Shown here: positions 7,338 through 15,432 of the stretch, in pieces
How positions within the stretch are numbered: the first letter of the stretch is position 1
Layout: every line of letters starts with the position of its first letter
NCBI GenBank assembly: GCA_947463095.1
Contig: CANHRE010000006.1
Location: 1 to 62,665 of the forward strand
Source of the DNA: Flavobacteriales bacterium
GTDB taxonomy: Bacteria > Bacteroidota > Bacteroidia > NS11-12g > UBA955
DNA length: 62,665 nt
Reading direction: 5' to 3'
The notes under the pieces: model-generated
Databases searched by the model: none
Seen by the model: the letters and a program-made list of their open reading frames with translations, nothing else
Told to the model about the DNA's origin: nothing
Made by a program: the position numbers and the translations under genes

Positions 7338-8810
7338 TCAGGTCTTGCTCCAGGTGCTGCCTTCCTTGCCGTCCTTGATGCTGAAGCCGGCGGCGCTGAG
7401 GCGGTCGCGGATGGCATCGCTCAGGGCGAAGTTCTTTTCAGCCTTGGCCTGGGCGCGCAATTCCAGCAAAACCTGCATCACAGCGTCCAGGGCACCGCTG
7501 TCGGCAGCCTGCTCCTCTTTCACGCCAAGGATGTCTTCCATCCAGGTGTGGAACAATTGCTGCAAGGCTGCAATGTTCTCCTGATCCAAGGCCAGCTTGC
7601 CGTCGTTGGCGAGGTTGCACACCCGCGCGGCTTCAAAAAGCTGGGCTATCACCTGGGGTGTGTTCAGGTCGTCGTTCATGGCCGCATAGCAGGCTTCAGC
7701 GATGTCAGCCGCGGTATATTCATTGCGGTCGGAAGCTTTAAGTCCTTTGCTCAGTGCAGCGGCATTCCACAGCCTTTGCAGTCCTTTCTCTGCTGCCTGC
7801 AAGGCTTCATTGCTAAAGTCGAGCGTGCCGCGGTAATGCGCCTGCAGCATGAAGAAGCGCAGCGTCATGGGGCTGTAGGCCTGCGCCAGCAGCGGGTGAT
7901 CGCCGCTGAACAGTTGTACTACGGTGATGCCATTGCCCAGGCTCTTGGCCATCTTCTGTCCGTTGATGGTGATCATGTTGTGGTGCATCCAAAAGCGGGC
8001 GGGGTTTTTACCTGTGCAGGAGGTGCTCTGCGCAATTTCGCTCTCGTGGTGGGGAAACAGCAGGTCCATGCCGCCACCGTGGATGTCGAATTCGTCGCCC
8101 AGGTATTTCCTGCTCATGGCCGAGCACTCTATATGCCATCCCGGATAGCCTTTGCCCCAGGGGCTGCTCCACTGCATGATGTGCTCCGGTCCGGCCTTCT
8201 TCCACAGGGCAAAGTCGTTGGGATTGCGTTTCTCTTCTTGACCTTCCAGCTCGCGCGATTCGTTGCCCGCACCGGCGATCAGGTCTTCCAGCACGCGGCC
8301 GCTCAGCTTTCCGTAGTGGTGGTTTTTGGCGTAGGCCAGCACATCGAAATACACGCTGCCGTTCACTGCGTAGGCCAATTCCGCCTCCATGATGGCCTGT
8401 ATCATCTCGATCTGTTCGATGATGTGGCCGCTGGCCCGAGGTTCGATGCCGGGAGGAAGCACGTTCATCAGGCGCACCATGTCGTTGTAGGCCAAGGTGT
8501 ACTGCTGAGCTACTTCCATGGGTTCCACCTGTTCCAGGCGGGCCTGCTTCTGCAGCTTGTCTTCGCCTTCATCCACATCGCCCACCAGGTGGCCCACATC
8601 GGTGATGTTGCGCACATGGCGCACCTGATAACCCAGATGTTCGAGGTAGCGGCGCAGTATGTCGAACACCACCGGCCCGCGGGTATGGCCCAGATGCGGA
8701 GGACCGTACACCGTAGGTCCACACACATACAATCCCACCCTTCCGGGCAGCAGGCTTTCAAAAGGTTCTGTTTTACGGGAAATAGTGTTGTACAGATGCA
8801 GTGCCGACAT
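7338..8810 (-). CDS. cysS: Cysteinyl-tRNA synthetase
   Basis: A 490-residue class I aminoacyl-tRNA synthetase charging tRNA-Cys. The HIGH-type motif is HLGH (residues 39-42), following zinc ligand Cys30 in YVCGPTVYGP. WHIECSAMS supplies further zinc ligands, and KMAKSLGN is the KMSKS signature near residue 285. An anticodon-binding DALR-type C-terminus follows. I start at ATG 8810. An in-frame TTG six codons upstream would place the start inside the promoter. A -7 box (TAACTTTG, 8817-8824) ends six bases before this ATG, so the transcript is probably leaderless. The GT87 gene follows at 37 bp. Confidence 0.95.
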   Translation of the reverse strand: MSALHLYNTISRKTEPFESLLPGRVGLYVCGPTVYGPPHLGHTRGPVVFDILRRYLEHLGYQVRHVRNITDVGHLVGDVDEGEDKLQKQARLEQVEPMEVAQQYTLAYNDMVRLMNVLPPGIEPRASGHIIEQIEMIQAIMEAELAYAVNGSVYFDVLAYAKNHHYGKLSGRVLEDLIAGAGNESRELEGQEEKRNPNDFALWKKAGPEHIMQWSSPWGKGYPGWHIECSAMSRKYLGDEFDIHGGGMDLLFPHHESEIAQSTSCTGKNPARFWMHHNMITINGQKMAKSLGNGITVVQLFSGDHPLLAQAYSPMTLRFFMLQAHYRGTLDFSNEALQAAEKGLQRLWNAAALSKGLKASDRNEYTAADIAEACYAAMNDDLNTPQVIAQLFEAARVCNLANDGKLALDQENIAALQQLFHTWMEDILGVKEEQAADSGALDAVMQVLLELRAQAKAEKNFALSDAIRDRLSAAGFSIKDGKEGSTWSKT

Positions 8811-8816
8811 GGGCTG

Positions 8817-8824
8817 CAAAGTTA
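8817..8824 (-). promoter_or_regulatory. Bacteroidota -7 promoter box upstream of cysS
   Basis: TAACTTTG matches the TAnnTTTG consensus, followed by CAGCCC and then the ATG. A start site 5-7 bases downstream would fall on the start codon. The -33 TTTG partner is not clear. Confidence 0.6.
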
Positions 8825-8860
8825 GCAAAGAGCAAAGGAATCCCCTTGCTGTGCTCAGGC

Positions 8861-9322
8861 CTAAGGATGCATTCCGTATTTAAGGATGATGGCCAGCTGG
8901 CCGGCGTGGTAGGCAGTATGAGAGCAAACCCTGCCCAGGGCCTGTGCCTTGGTGCGGCTGCCGAACTCCTTGGTAACCACGGTGCTTGACCAATCTGCAT
9001 CGTGCTGGCTGTTCAGCGCATGATGCAGGGATTCAAAAGCAAAGTTTACATAATGCAATAATTCCGGCAGCGTGTTCCATTCGCCTGAATCGGCTTTCTC
9101 AATGACCGTTTTGGCCTGCACCTTCAGCTCCGACGCGCCAAAAACATTTTTTGCAAAAAGCAGTTCTACATCTCCTATATGTCTGATCAGGAATCCTGCA
9201 CTGTTCTGTGAGGGGCTGAGTCGCTTGTTCAGGTCTTCTGCTGTGATGGCTGGAAGTTGTGCCGAAAATCGTGTTCGGCTTTCCAACCAGAGTTCAATAA
9301 GGTAACCGGTGCAGTAATCCAT
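8861..9322 (-). CDS. DinB-superfamily protein
   Basis: A 153-residue four-helix-bundle protein of the DinB/YfiT type. Metal-ligand histidines are visible in FLIRHIGDVE (about residue 48) and in the C-terminal SHTAYHAGQL (about residues 134-138), the classic HxxxH of the family. Members bind a divalent metal. Some are thiol-dependent transferases, and many have no known reaction. No substrate can be assigned. It is a single gene ending 50 bp before the cysS start codon on the same strand, with cysS using its own promoter in the gap. Confidence 0.8.
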   Translation of the reverse strand: MDYCTGYLIELWLESRTRFSAQLPAITAEDLNKRLSPSQNSAGFLIRHIGDVELLFAKNVFGASELKVQAKTVIEKADSGEWNTLPELLHYVNFAFESLHHALNSQHDADWSSTVVTKEFGSRTKAQALGRVCSHTAYHAGQLAIILKYGMHP

Positions 9323-9470
9323 GTGCAGGCAAGATAGCCGAACACAGCAGGAACAGACCGCTTAATTCCCCGAACGTTGGAACGGATTTATCAAATCCCA
9401 TTGTTCAACACTGAATGCGCCTGGAAGCAATGCCGCTGGCAGTAACAGAAAACAAGGAAGGACACCGGGC

Positions 9471-10523
9471 TCAGCGTCCGCCATACATGGCCTCGTAGTA
9501 GTCGCGGTAGCTGCCGCTGGTCAGGTGTTCCAGCCAGGCTTCGTTGGCAAGGTACCAGTCAACGGTTTGCTCAAAGCCTTCGTCAAACTGCACCGACGGG
9601 GTCCAGCCCAGCTCGCGTTGCAGCTTGTCGGCGTTGATGGCGTAGCGGAAGTCGTGCCCGGAGCGGTCAGCCACAAACTGTATGAGGGCAGCGCTTTCGC
9701 CTGCCACGCGGTTCAGCTTGCGGTCCATGATTTCACAAAGCTTGTGCACCAGGTCAATGTTCTTCCATTCGTTGTTGCCGCCAATGTTGTAGGTTTCACC
9801 GGCTTGTCCGCGATGGAAGATGACATCGATGGCGCGCGCGTGGTCGTTCACCCAGAGCCAGTCGCGCACGTTCTCGCCCTTGCCGTACACAGGCAGGGGC
9901 TTGCTGTTGCGGATGTTGTGGATCATCAGGGGGATCAGCTTCTCCGGAAACTGATGGCTGCCGTAGTTATTGCTGCAGTTGCTGATGACGGCGGGCAGCT
10001 TGTAGGTATGGTGATAAGCGCGCACCAGGTGGTCGCTGCCGGCCTTGCTGGCACTGTACGGGCTGTTGGGATGGTAGGGTGTTTCCTCGGTGAAGGCCGG
10101 GTCGCTCATCCCCAGTTCTCCATACACCTCATCGGTAGATACATGGTAGAAGCGGCCGTGCCCCATGTCGCCGTATTTGCGGAAGGCATTCAGCAGGTTC
10201 GCCGTGCCGACCATATTGGTCATCACAAACTCCAGCGGGTTGGTGATGCTTCGGTCTACGTGGCTTTCTGCTGCCAAGTGGATGACTCCGTGAAAGCGGT
10301 GGCTGTCGAACAGTTCTTCCAGAAAAGCCTGGTCAACAATATCTCCCTTCACGAAATGGTAATTGGCGGCCTGTGCAACATCGCTCAGGTTTTCCAGGTT
10401 ACCGGCATAGGTGAGCTTATCCAGATTGTAGATTTCATACTCCGGATATTGGTGTACAAAAAGGCGCACCACATGGGAGCCAATGAAGCCCGCCCCGCCG
10501 GTAATCAGGATGTTCCTGGACAT
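9471..10523 (-). CDS. rfbB: dTDP-glucose 4,6-dehydratase
   Basis: A 350-residue extended short-chain dehydrogenase. The NAD-binding glycine motif is TGGAGFIGSHV (residues 7-17). The catalytic YxxxK is YSASK near residue 155, with the STDEVYGELG segment near residue 127 supplying the Thr/Asp/Glu typical of this dehydratase. It converts dTDP-glucose to dTDP-4-keto-6-deoxyglucose, the entry to dTDP-rhamnose and related surface sugars. rfbA, rfbC and rfbD are not in the window. It is the last gene of the nrnA - FKBP - FKBP - rfbB run, 8 bp behind the double-FKBP gene. This suggests cotranscription rather than a shared pathway. Confidence 0.95.
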   Translation of the reverse strand: MSRNILITGGAGFIGSHVVRLFVHQYPEYEIYNLDKLTYAGNLENLSDVAQAANYHFVKGDIVDQAFLEELFDSHRFHGVIHLAAESHVDRSITNPLEFVMTNMVGTANLLNAFRKYGDMGHGRFYHVSTDEVYGELGMSDPAFTEETPYHPNSPYSASKAGSDHLVRAYHHTYKLPAVISNCSNNYGSHQFPEKLIPLMIHNIRNSKPLPVYGKGENVRDWLWVNDHARAIDVIFHRGQAGETYNIGGNNEWKNIDLVHKLCEIMDRKLNRVAGESAALIQFVADRSGHDFRYAINADKLQRELGWTPSVQFDEGFEQTVDWYLANEAWLEHLTSGSYRDYYEAMYGGR

Positions 10524-10531
10524 AATGATGC

Positions 10532-11425
10532 TTAACCTTTCTTGTTTTTCTTTTTACTTTTTCCGCTTGTGGAATTATCTGCGGGAACATTCACGGGGCT
10601 TGGCGCCGGTTCTTCCAGCTGAGGCATATCGGGCACAAAGGAGCCTTCGCCTTTTACGCCGTTCACGGAAACCACTTCCATGTCGAACACCAGGGTGGCA
10701 TTGGGCGGTATCACACCGGGGTAACCGCGTTCGCCGTAGGCCAGGCCTGAGGGGATGATGGCGCGGTATTTACCGCCGTTTCCGGCCATGGTGAGCATTT
10801 CCAGCCATCCTTTGATCAGGCCGATGCGGCCCACCTCAAATTCCAGCGGCTGGCTTCGGTCGTAGGAGGCATCGAACTTGCTGCCATCGGTCAGGTATCC
10901 GGCATAGTGGATGGAAACCTGCTGTCCGTCTTTCAGTCGGGCGGTATCACCGGGTTTGCGGATGATGATGTAGCGCAGTCCGCTAGGGGTTTTCAGGGTA
11001 TCCAGGCCCCTGCCGTCGAAGGGCTGGTGGTCAATAGGTTTCATCACTTCCAACAGCACCACGTCGAAAATCAGGTCGGCATTGGGCGGGATGGAGCCAG
11101 CGCCCATGCTTCCGTAGCCCATTGTTGAAGGGATGAGCAGCGTAGCACTGTCGCCGGTATTCAGCGCTGCGATGCCTTCATCCCAGCCTTGGATTACCTG
11201 GCCTACACCAAGCTGAAAGGGAATGGTACCCGCGTCGAAGGGCGTTCCATCGGTGAGCCTGCCGGCGTATTTCACCTTGACCATGTTGCCTGGCATGGCG
11301 GCATCGCCATTGCCTTTTTTGTGAATGATGCAGCGCAGTCCTCCGGGGAGGTTCATGGTGTCCTGAGCCTTTGCGCTCGGAGCGCAAAGGATGGCGCTGA
11401 TGAGGAGGAAGTATAATTTTTTCAT
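10532..11425 (-). CDS. Exported protein with two FKBP-type peptidyl-prolyl isomerase domains
   Basis: 297 residues. A signal peptide ends near CAPSAKAQ and is followed by two tandem FKBP domains (about 25-130 and 145-260). Each has the expected VKVKYAGRLTDGTPFD / VSIHYAGYLTDGSKFD opening and an IPP-N-A-x-L-x-F-D ending. A proline-rich then lysine-rich tail (SGKSKKKNKKG) closes the protein. It should catalyse proline isomerisation during folding of envelope proteins in the periplasm. The Lys-rich tail is unusual and might bind an acidic partner or membrane phospholipids (inference). The start overlaps the upstream FKBP lipoprotein stop as ATGA, and rfbB follows at 8 bp. Confidence 0.9.
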   Translation of the reverse strand: MKKLYFLLISAILCAPSAKAQDTMNLPGGLRCIIHKKGNGDAAMPGNMVKVKYAGRLTDGTPFDAGTIPFQLGVGQVIQGWDEGIAALNTGDSATLLIPSTMGYGSMGAGSIPPNADLIFDVVLLEVMKPIDHQPFDGRGLDTLKTPSGLRYIIIRKPGDTARLKDGQQVSIHYAGYLTDGSKFDASYDRSQPLEFEVGRIGLIKGWLEMLTMAGNGGKYRAIIPSGLAYGERGYPGVIPPNATLVFDMEVVSVNGVKGEGSFVPDMPQLEEPAPSPVNVPADNSTSGKSKKKNKKG

Positions 11426-12267
11426 TGGATGCGAATGTCGTTAATTTCAAAAATTAGGTTGGCATAAGGTGGAATGCCGAAGCGCCCCTCTTTGCCGTAT
11501 CCCATGTCGAAGGGCACCAGGAAGATGCCTGATTCCCCGTCTTTCAGGAACTTGGGCATGTGGCGCATGGCTTCGGGCTGGTATTCCTTGCCCAGTTCCA
11601 GTTCCATCTTGCGGCCTTCCATGCGGGTGTTGAGGAAATCACCCTCCATGCCCAGCACCTTGCCGGAAACATGCATGCTCACCCTTTGCCCATCCTTGAT
11701 GGGTATGGAACCGCCGCCCTTGAAGATATGGTAGCGGATGCCTGTGGCTGAGTCGAGTGTGAAGCGCATGCCACTTTGCTTTTCGTAGGCTTCAAACTGC
11801 TGCTTCACCCGCCTGCGTTTGGCCATATAGTCTTCCCACTGGTATTTCTGAAACTCTTCCCTGGAAAGTGTTTTCTTCAGGGCGATGGTTACGGTGAGCA
11901 TGCTGCCTTTGGCCACGAAGGCGGGGCGTTCCCAGCCTGTGCGCTGTTCCAGACTGTCCGACGAAATCTGGAAGCGGGCGCTGTCGTTTTCTGCCATCAT
12001 CAGGATGGCCTGTATGAGTTCGTTTTGTTCCGGCAGGGCAGATGGCAACTCAAGCACGTGCGGGTCGGGGTCGCTGTAAGTGCTTACCAACACAGAATCG
12101 CCCGAGGCCATGGTGTATTCCATCAGCACTACATCGCCGCCGCGGGGTTTTCGGCCCTTGCCTGGTTCTTTCAGGAACTTGTAGCGCAGCCCGGATTCGG
12201 TTTTGTCATAGCCGCTGCAGGCTGCCAGAATGACCAAGGGTAACAACAGCAGGATGGAGCGTTTCAT
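11422..12267 (-). CDS. FKBP-type peptidyl-prolyl isomerase lipoprotein (GldI-like)
   Basis: 281 residues. A lipoprotein signal with lipobox LAAC (Cys17) is followed by a degenerate FKBP-like N-terminal half (about 25-130, with LRYKFLKEPGKG...DVVLMEY). A basic, helical linker (YMAKRRRVKQQFEAYEKQ) leads to a clearer FKBP domain (about 170-281, FGIPPYANLIFEI near the end). The architecture resembles GldI, an FKBP lipoprotein needed for gliding/T9SS in Flavobacterium, but orthology cannot be shown from sequence reading alone. ATGA overlaps on both sides (with nrnA upstream and the double FKBP downstream) show a tight operon. Confidence 0.82.
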   Translation of the reverse strand: MKRSILLLLPLVILAACSGYDKTESGLRYKFLKEPGKGRKPRGGDVVLMEYTMASGDSVLVSTYSDPDPHVLELPSALPEQNELIQAILMMAENDSARFQISSDSLEQRTGWERPAFVAKGSMLTVTIALKKTLSREEFQKYQWEDYMAKRRRVKQQFEAYEKQSGMRFTLDSATGIRYHIFKGGGSIPIKDGQRVSMHVSGKVLGMEGDFLNTRMEGRKMELELGKEYQPEAMRHMPKFLKDGESGIFLVPFDMGYGKEGRFGIPPYANLIFEINDIRIQ

Positions 12268-13277
12268 AGTTCGTTCAATTCGTCGCGATAATAACGGATC
12301 ACTTCCTTGAATCTTGCAACTGCGGCTTCAAAAGTTTCGGAACTCTGTCCTCCGGCGGCGTTGTAGTGGCCTCCACCCTGGAAGTGCTTGCGGGCAAAGT
12401 CGTTCACTGAAAATCCTCCTTTGCTGCGGAAGCTCATCTTCACGAGCTTGCTGCGGTCTATAATCAACACTGCCAGGCGGATGCCCTGTATGCTCAGGCC
12501 GTAGTTCACCAGGCCTTCCGTGTCGCCGGTCTGCACCTGGAAACGCTCCAGGTCCTCTTTGCTCAGGGTAATCAGGGCCGTGCGGCAATCTTCCAGGATT
12601 TCCATGCGCTCGGCCAGCGTATAGCCAATCAGGCGCAGGCGTTCCTCGCGGAAGTTGTCGTACAGTTGTTCGTGGATATGGGCGATGTTGGCACCCAGCT
12701 CTATCAGGTCGGCAACGGTGCGGTGTGTCTCTGCTCGGGTGTTGTTGTGCCTGAAGTTTCCGGTGTCGGTGAGGATGCCGGAATACAGGCAGGCTGCGCT
12801 TTCGATGGAAACAGATTCTTTGCCGAATTGCCTGCTGATAAAACCATACACCAACTCACAAGTAGAGCTGGTTGCAGTAGTCCAGATGGCAAGGTCTTCG
12901 AAGCCTTCCGGCTCCTGATGGTGGTCAATCAGCACCTTCACGGCCCTGGCCGCACGCACCACCTCGCCCAACTCATTGATGCGCGACAGGGTATTGAAGT
13001 CGAGGCAGAACACCACGTCGGAATCATGCACGATGTTGTTGCAGGCAGCTTCATTTCCCTCGTAAATCATCACATGGTCGTTTCCCGGCATCCAGTTGAG
13101 GAAATCGGGATAGTCGGTGGGGGTGATGACCTGTACCTCGGCAACATGTGCTTTCAGGAAATGATACAGGCCCAGGCTGGAACCCAGGGCGTCGGAATCA
13201 GGCTTGTGGTGTGTGGTAATCACTGCCTTCTTCCAAGAGCCTTTGCGGAGGTATTCCGCGATGAGTTCATCCTGCAT
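12264..13277 (-). CDS. nrnA: DHH-family phosphoesterase (NrnA/RecJ-like, oligoribonuclease or pAp phosphatase)
   Basis: 337 residues from ATG 13277 (MQDELIAEYL); the longer open frame upstream is antisense to metG. DHH motifs are visible in order: TTHHKPDSDALGS (about residue 22), CLDFNTLSRI (about 90), LIDHHQEPE (about 117, the DHH signature) and the C-terminal DHHA1 motif GGGHYNAAGG. NrnA proteins degrade short oligoribonucleotides and 3'-phosphoadenosine 5'-phosphate with Mn2+ in the cytoplasm. Which activity dominates here is unknown. It heads the operon with two FKBP genes and rfbB, and is divergent from metG across a 66-bp gap. Confidence 0.9.
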   Translation of the reverse strand: MQDELIAEYLRKGSWKKAVITTHHKPDSDALGSSLGLYHFLKAHVAEVQVITPTDYPDFLNWMPGNDHVMIYEGNEAACNNIVHDSDVVFCLDFNTLSRINELGEVVRAARAVKVLIDHHQEPEGFEDLAIWTTATSSTCELVYGFISRQFGKESVSIESAACLYSGILTDTGNFRHNNTRAETHRTVADLIELGANIAHIHEQLYDNFREERLRLIGYTLAERMEILEDCRTALITLSKEDLERFQVQTGDTEGLVNYGLSIQGIRLAVLIIDRSKLVKMSFRSKGGFSVNDFARKHFQGGGHYNAAGGQSSETFEAAVARFKEVIRYYRDELNEL

Positions 13278-13328
13278 AAAGCTGCGAAAATACCACATAG
13301 CAGGGCAATTCATGCCTGCCCTTCGTGC

Positions 13329-13336
13329 TATCTTTG
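13329..13336 (+). promoter_or_regulatory. -7 promoter box of metG
   Basis: TATCTTTG matches TAnnTTTG exactly and ends seven bases before the metG ATG, implying a leaderless or nearly leaderless transcript. No clear TTTG -33 box is visible. Confidence 0.6.
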
Positions 13337-13343
13337 CCGCCGC

Positions 13344-15428
13344 ATGTCGCACAGGAAAGTAACCATCACCGCGGCCTTGCCGTATGCCAACGGCCCTGTT
13401 CATCTGGGACACCTGGCAGGGGCCTATCTGCCCGCAGATTTTTATGTGCGCTACCGCAGGATGCTCGGCGACGATGTACTCTTTATATGCGGCAGCGACG
13501 AACATGGAGTACCCATCACCATAGGCGCTAAAAAGGAAGGCATCAGCCCCCAGGCGCTGGTGGACCGTAACCATGCCCTCATAAAAAAAACCTTCGCCGA
13601 CTTCGGCATCTCGTTCGATATCTACGGCCGCACTTCTGACCCCATCCACCATGAAACTTCGCAGGAAATGTTCCGCGACCTGTTGGAAAAAGGGGCCTTT
13701 GATGTGGAAGAAACCCAACAGTTTTACGATGAAGCGGCGGGGCAGTTTCTCGCAGACCGCTACATCAGCGGCACCTGTCCCAAGTGCGGCAATCCAAATG
13801 CCTACGGCGACCAATGCGAACAATGCGGCAGCACGCTGAGCCCGCAGGAGTTGCAAAACCCGCGTTCCACCCTCAGCGGTAACCCACCTGTGCTGCGCCC
13901 TACCACCAACTGGTACCTGCCGCTGGATAAGTTGCAACACAGTTTCCTGAACCAGTACATCAACAGCCGTGAAGACTGGAAGTCCAATGTGCTGGGCCAA
14001 TGCAAAAGCTGGCTGAACGAAGGACTCAAACCACGCGCCATGACCCGCGACCTCGACTGGGGTGTGCAGGTGCCGGTGGCCGGCGCCGACGGCAAGGTAC
14101 TGTATGTGTGGTTCGAAGCACCCATCGGCTACATCAGCAATACGCGCAAGCTGAGGCCCGACGACTGGCAGCAGTACTGGACGGGCGATGCGGAACTCAT
14201 CCACTTCATCGGAAAGGACAACATCGTGTTCCACTGCATCATCTTCCCGGCCATGCTGCATCTGTATGGTCATGGTTTTGTATTGCCCAAACAGGTTCCC
14301 GCCAACGAGTTCCTGAATCTGGAGGGCGCCAAGATTTCCACCTCGCGGAACTGGGCTGTTTGGGTGCATGAATATATGCATGATCTACCCGGAAGGGAGG
14401 ATGAACTGCGCTATGTGCTGGGCTCCATCATGCCCGAAACGAAGGATTCCGAGTTTACCTGGAAAGACTGGCAAACGCGCATCAACAGCGAGTTGGTGGG
14501 CATCTTCGGGAATTTTGTGAACCGCGCCATGGTGCTTTGCGGAAAGTTCCACGAAGGGAAGGTGCCCGGCGCTGTGCCAATACAGGAAGTGCCTGCCGCC
14601 GTAAGGGAAGCCTGGGATTTATGCGCTGTGGAACTGCAATCTTCTCTGGATGCCATGCGCGACAGCCTGAAGCATTTCCGTTTCCGCGATGCCCTGGCTG
14701 AGATGATGAACATGGCCCGCGCCGGAAACAAGTTTCTGGCCGTTACAGAACCCTGGAAGCTGAAAGATGATTACCGCACCCGCGCCTTCATCCTGAACCG
14801 CGCCCTGCACATTGCTGCCAACCTGATGCTGGCTTCGGAAGTATTCCTTCCCAGAACCGCTGAAAACCTGACGTCGCAACTGGCATTCAGCCCCGACACA
14901 GCACTGCGCCTGCGCTTCTGGAAAGGCGAACTGCAAACCGAACTGCTCAGCGAACACCACAGCCTTGGCACGCCCGCACTGCTGTTCAGACAGGTGGAGG
15001 ATGCAGTGGTGGAAGAACAAATACAGAAACTGAAGAATATGAATAAAGAATCTGCCGCTGATGCATCACCGGAAGGTCAGTTTGTAATGCAGCCCTTGAA
15101 AGATACCATCCAATACGACGATTTTGCGAAAATGGATATCAGGGTTGCCCGGGTGCTGGAGGCTGAACGCATTCCCAAGGCCGACAAGCTGCTGAAGCTG
15201 ACCCTAGACACCGGCCTTGATACGCGTACCGTGCTGAGCGGAATCGCGGAACATTTTAGTCCGGAAGAGGTGAAAGGCCGCAGCGTTTTGTTGCTGGCCA
15301 ACCTGGCTCCGCGCAACATGCGCGGCATCGACAGCGAAGGCATGATCCTGATGGCAGAAGGTGCTGATGGAAAACTCTATTTTGTGCAACCCGATGGCCC
15401 GGTGGATGCAGGCAGCAATGTTTCCTGA
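13344..15428 (+). CDS. metG: Methionyl-tRNA synthetase
   Basis: 694 residues from ATG 13344. The class I catalytic core has HLGH at residues 20-23. A zinc knuckle (CPKCG...CEQCG, about 146-161) and the KMSKS-type loop KISTS (about 330) follow. The C-terminal 100 residues form a Trbp111/EMAP-like tRNA-binding domain (DFAKMDIRVARVLEAERIP to the end), as in dimeric MetG enzymes. It charges initiator and elongator tRNA-Met. The frame is open far upstream, but that stretch is antisense to nrnA. The -7 box at 13329 fixes the start. It overlaps or abuts the following lipoprotein gene. Confidence 0.96.
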   Translation: MSHRKVTITAALPYANGPVHLGHLAGAYLPADFYVRYRRMLGDDVLFICGSDEHGVPITIGAKKEGISPQALVDRNHALIKKTFADFGISFDIYGRTSDPIHHETSQEMFRDLLEKGAFDVEETQQFYDEAAGQFLADRYISGTCPKCGNPNAYGDQCEQCGSTLSPQELQNPRSTLSGNPPVLRPTTNWYLPLDKLQHSFLNQYINSREDWKSNVLGQCKSWLNEGLKPRAMTRDLDWGVQVPVAGADGKVLYVWFEAPIGYISNTRKLRPDDWQQYWTGDAELIHFIGKDNIVFHCIIFPAMLHLYGHGFVLPKQVPANEFLNLEGAKISTSRNWAVWVHEYMHDLPGREDELRYVLGSIMPETKDSEFTWKDWQTRINSELVGIFGNFVNRAMVLCGKFHEGKVPGAVPIQEVPAAVREAWDLCAVELQSSLDAMRDSLKHFRFRDALAEMMNMARAGNKFLAVTEPWKLKDDYRTRAFILNRALHIAANLMLASEVFLPRTAENLTSQLAFSPDTALRLRFWKGELQTELLSEHHSLGTPALLFRQVEDAVVEEQIQKLKNMNKESAADASPEGQFVMQPLKDTIQYDDFAKMDIRVARVLEAERIPKADKLLKLTLDTGLDTRTVLSGIAEHFSPEEVKGRSVLLLANLAPRNMRGIDSEGMILMAEGADGKLYFVQPDGPVDAGSNVS

Positions 15429-15432
15429 TTTC

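Noticed and set aside
7161-8825. Very long open frame on the plus strand opposite cysS
   Set aside because: It is antisense to a clear cysteinyl-tRNA synthetase, has no recognisable domain or start context, and reflects codon bias of the opposite strand.
12666-13343. N-terminal extension of the MetG frame
   Set aside because: It is antisense to nrnA, and MetG's own conserved start follows the promoter at 13329.
13278-14381. N-terminal extension of the NrnA frame
   Set aside because: The frame stays open, but this part lies antisense to metG and the DHH domain begins only after ATG 13277.
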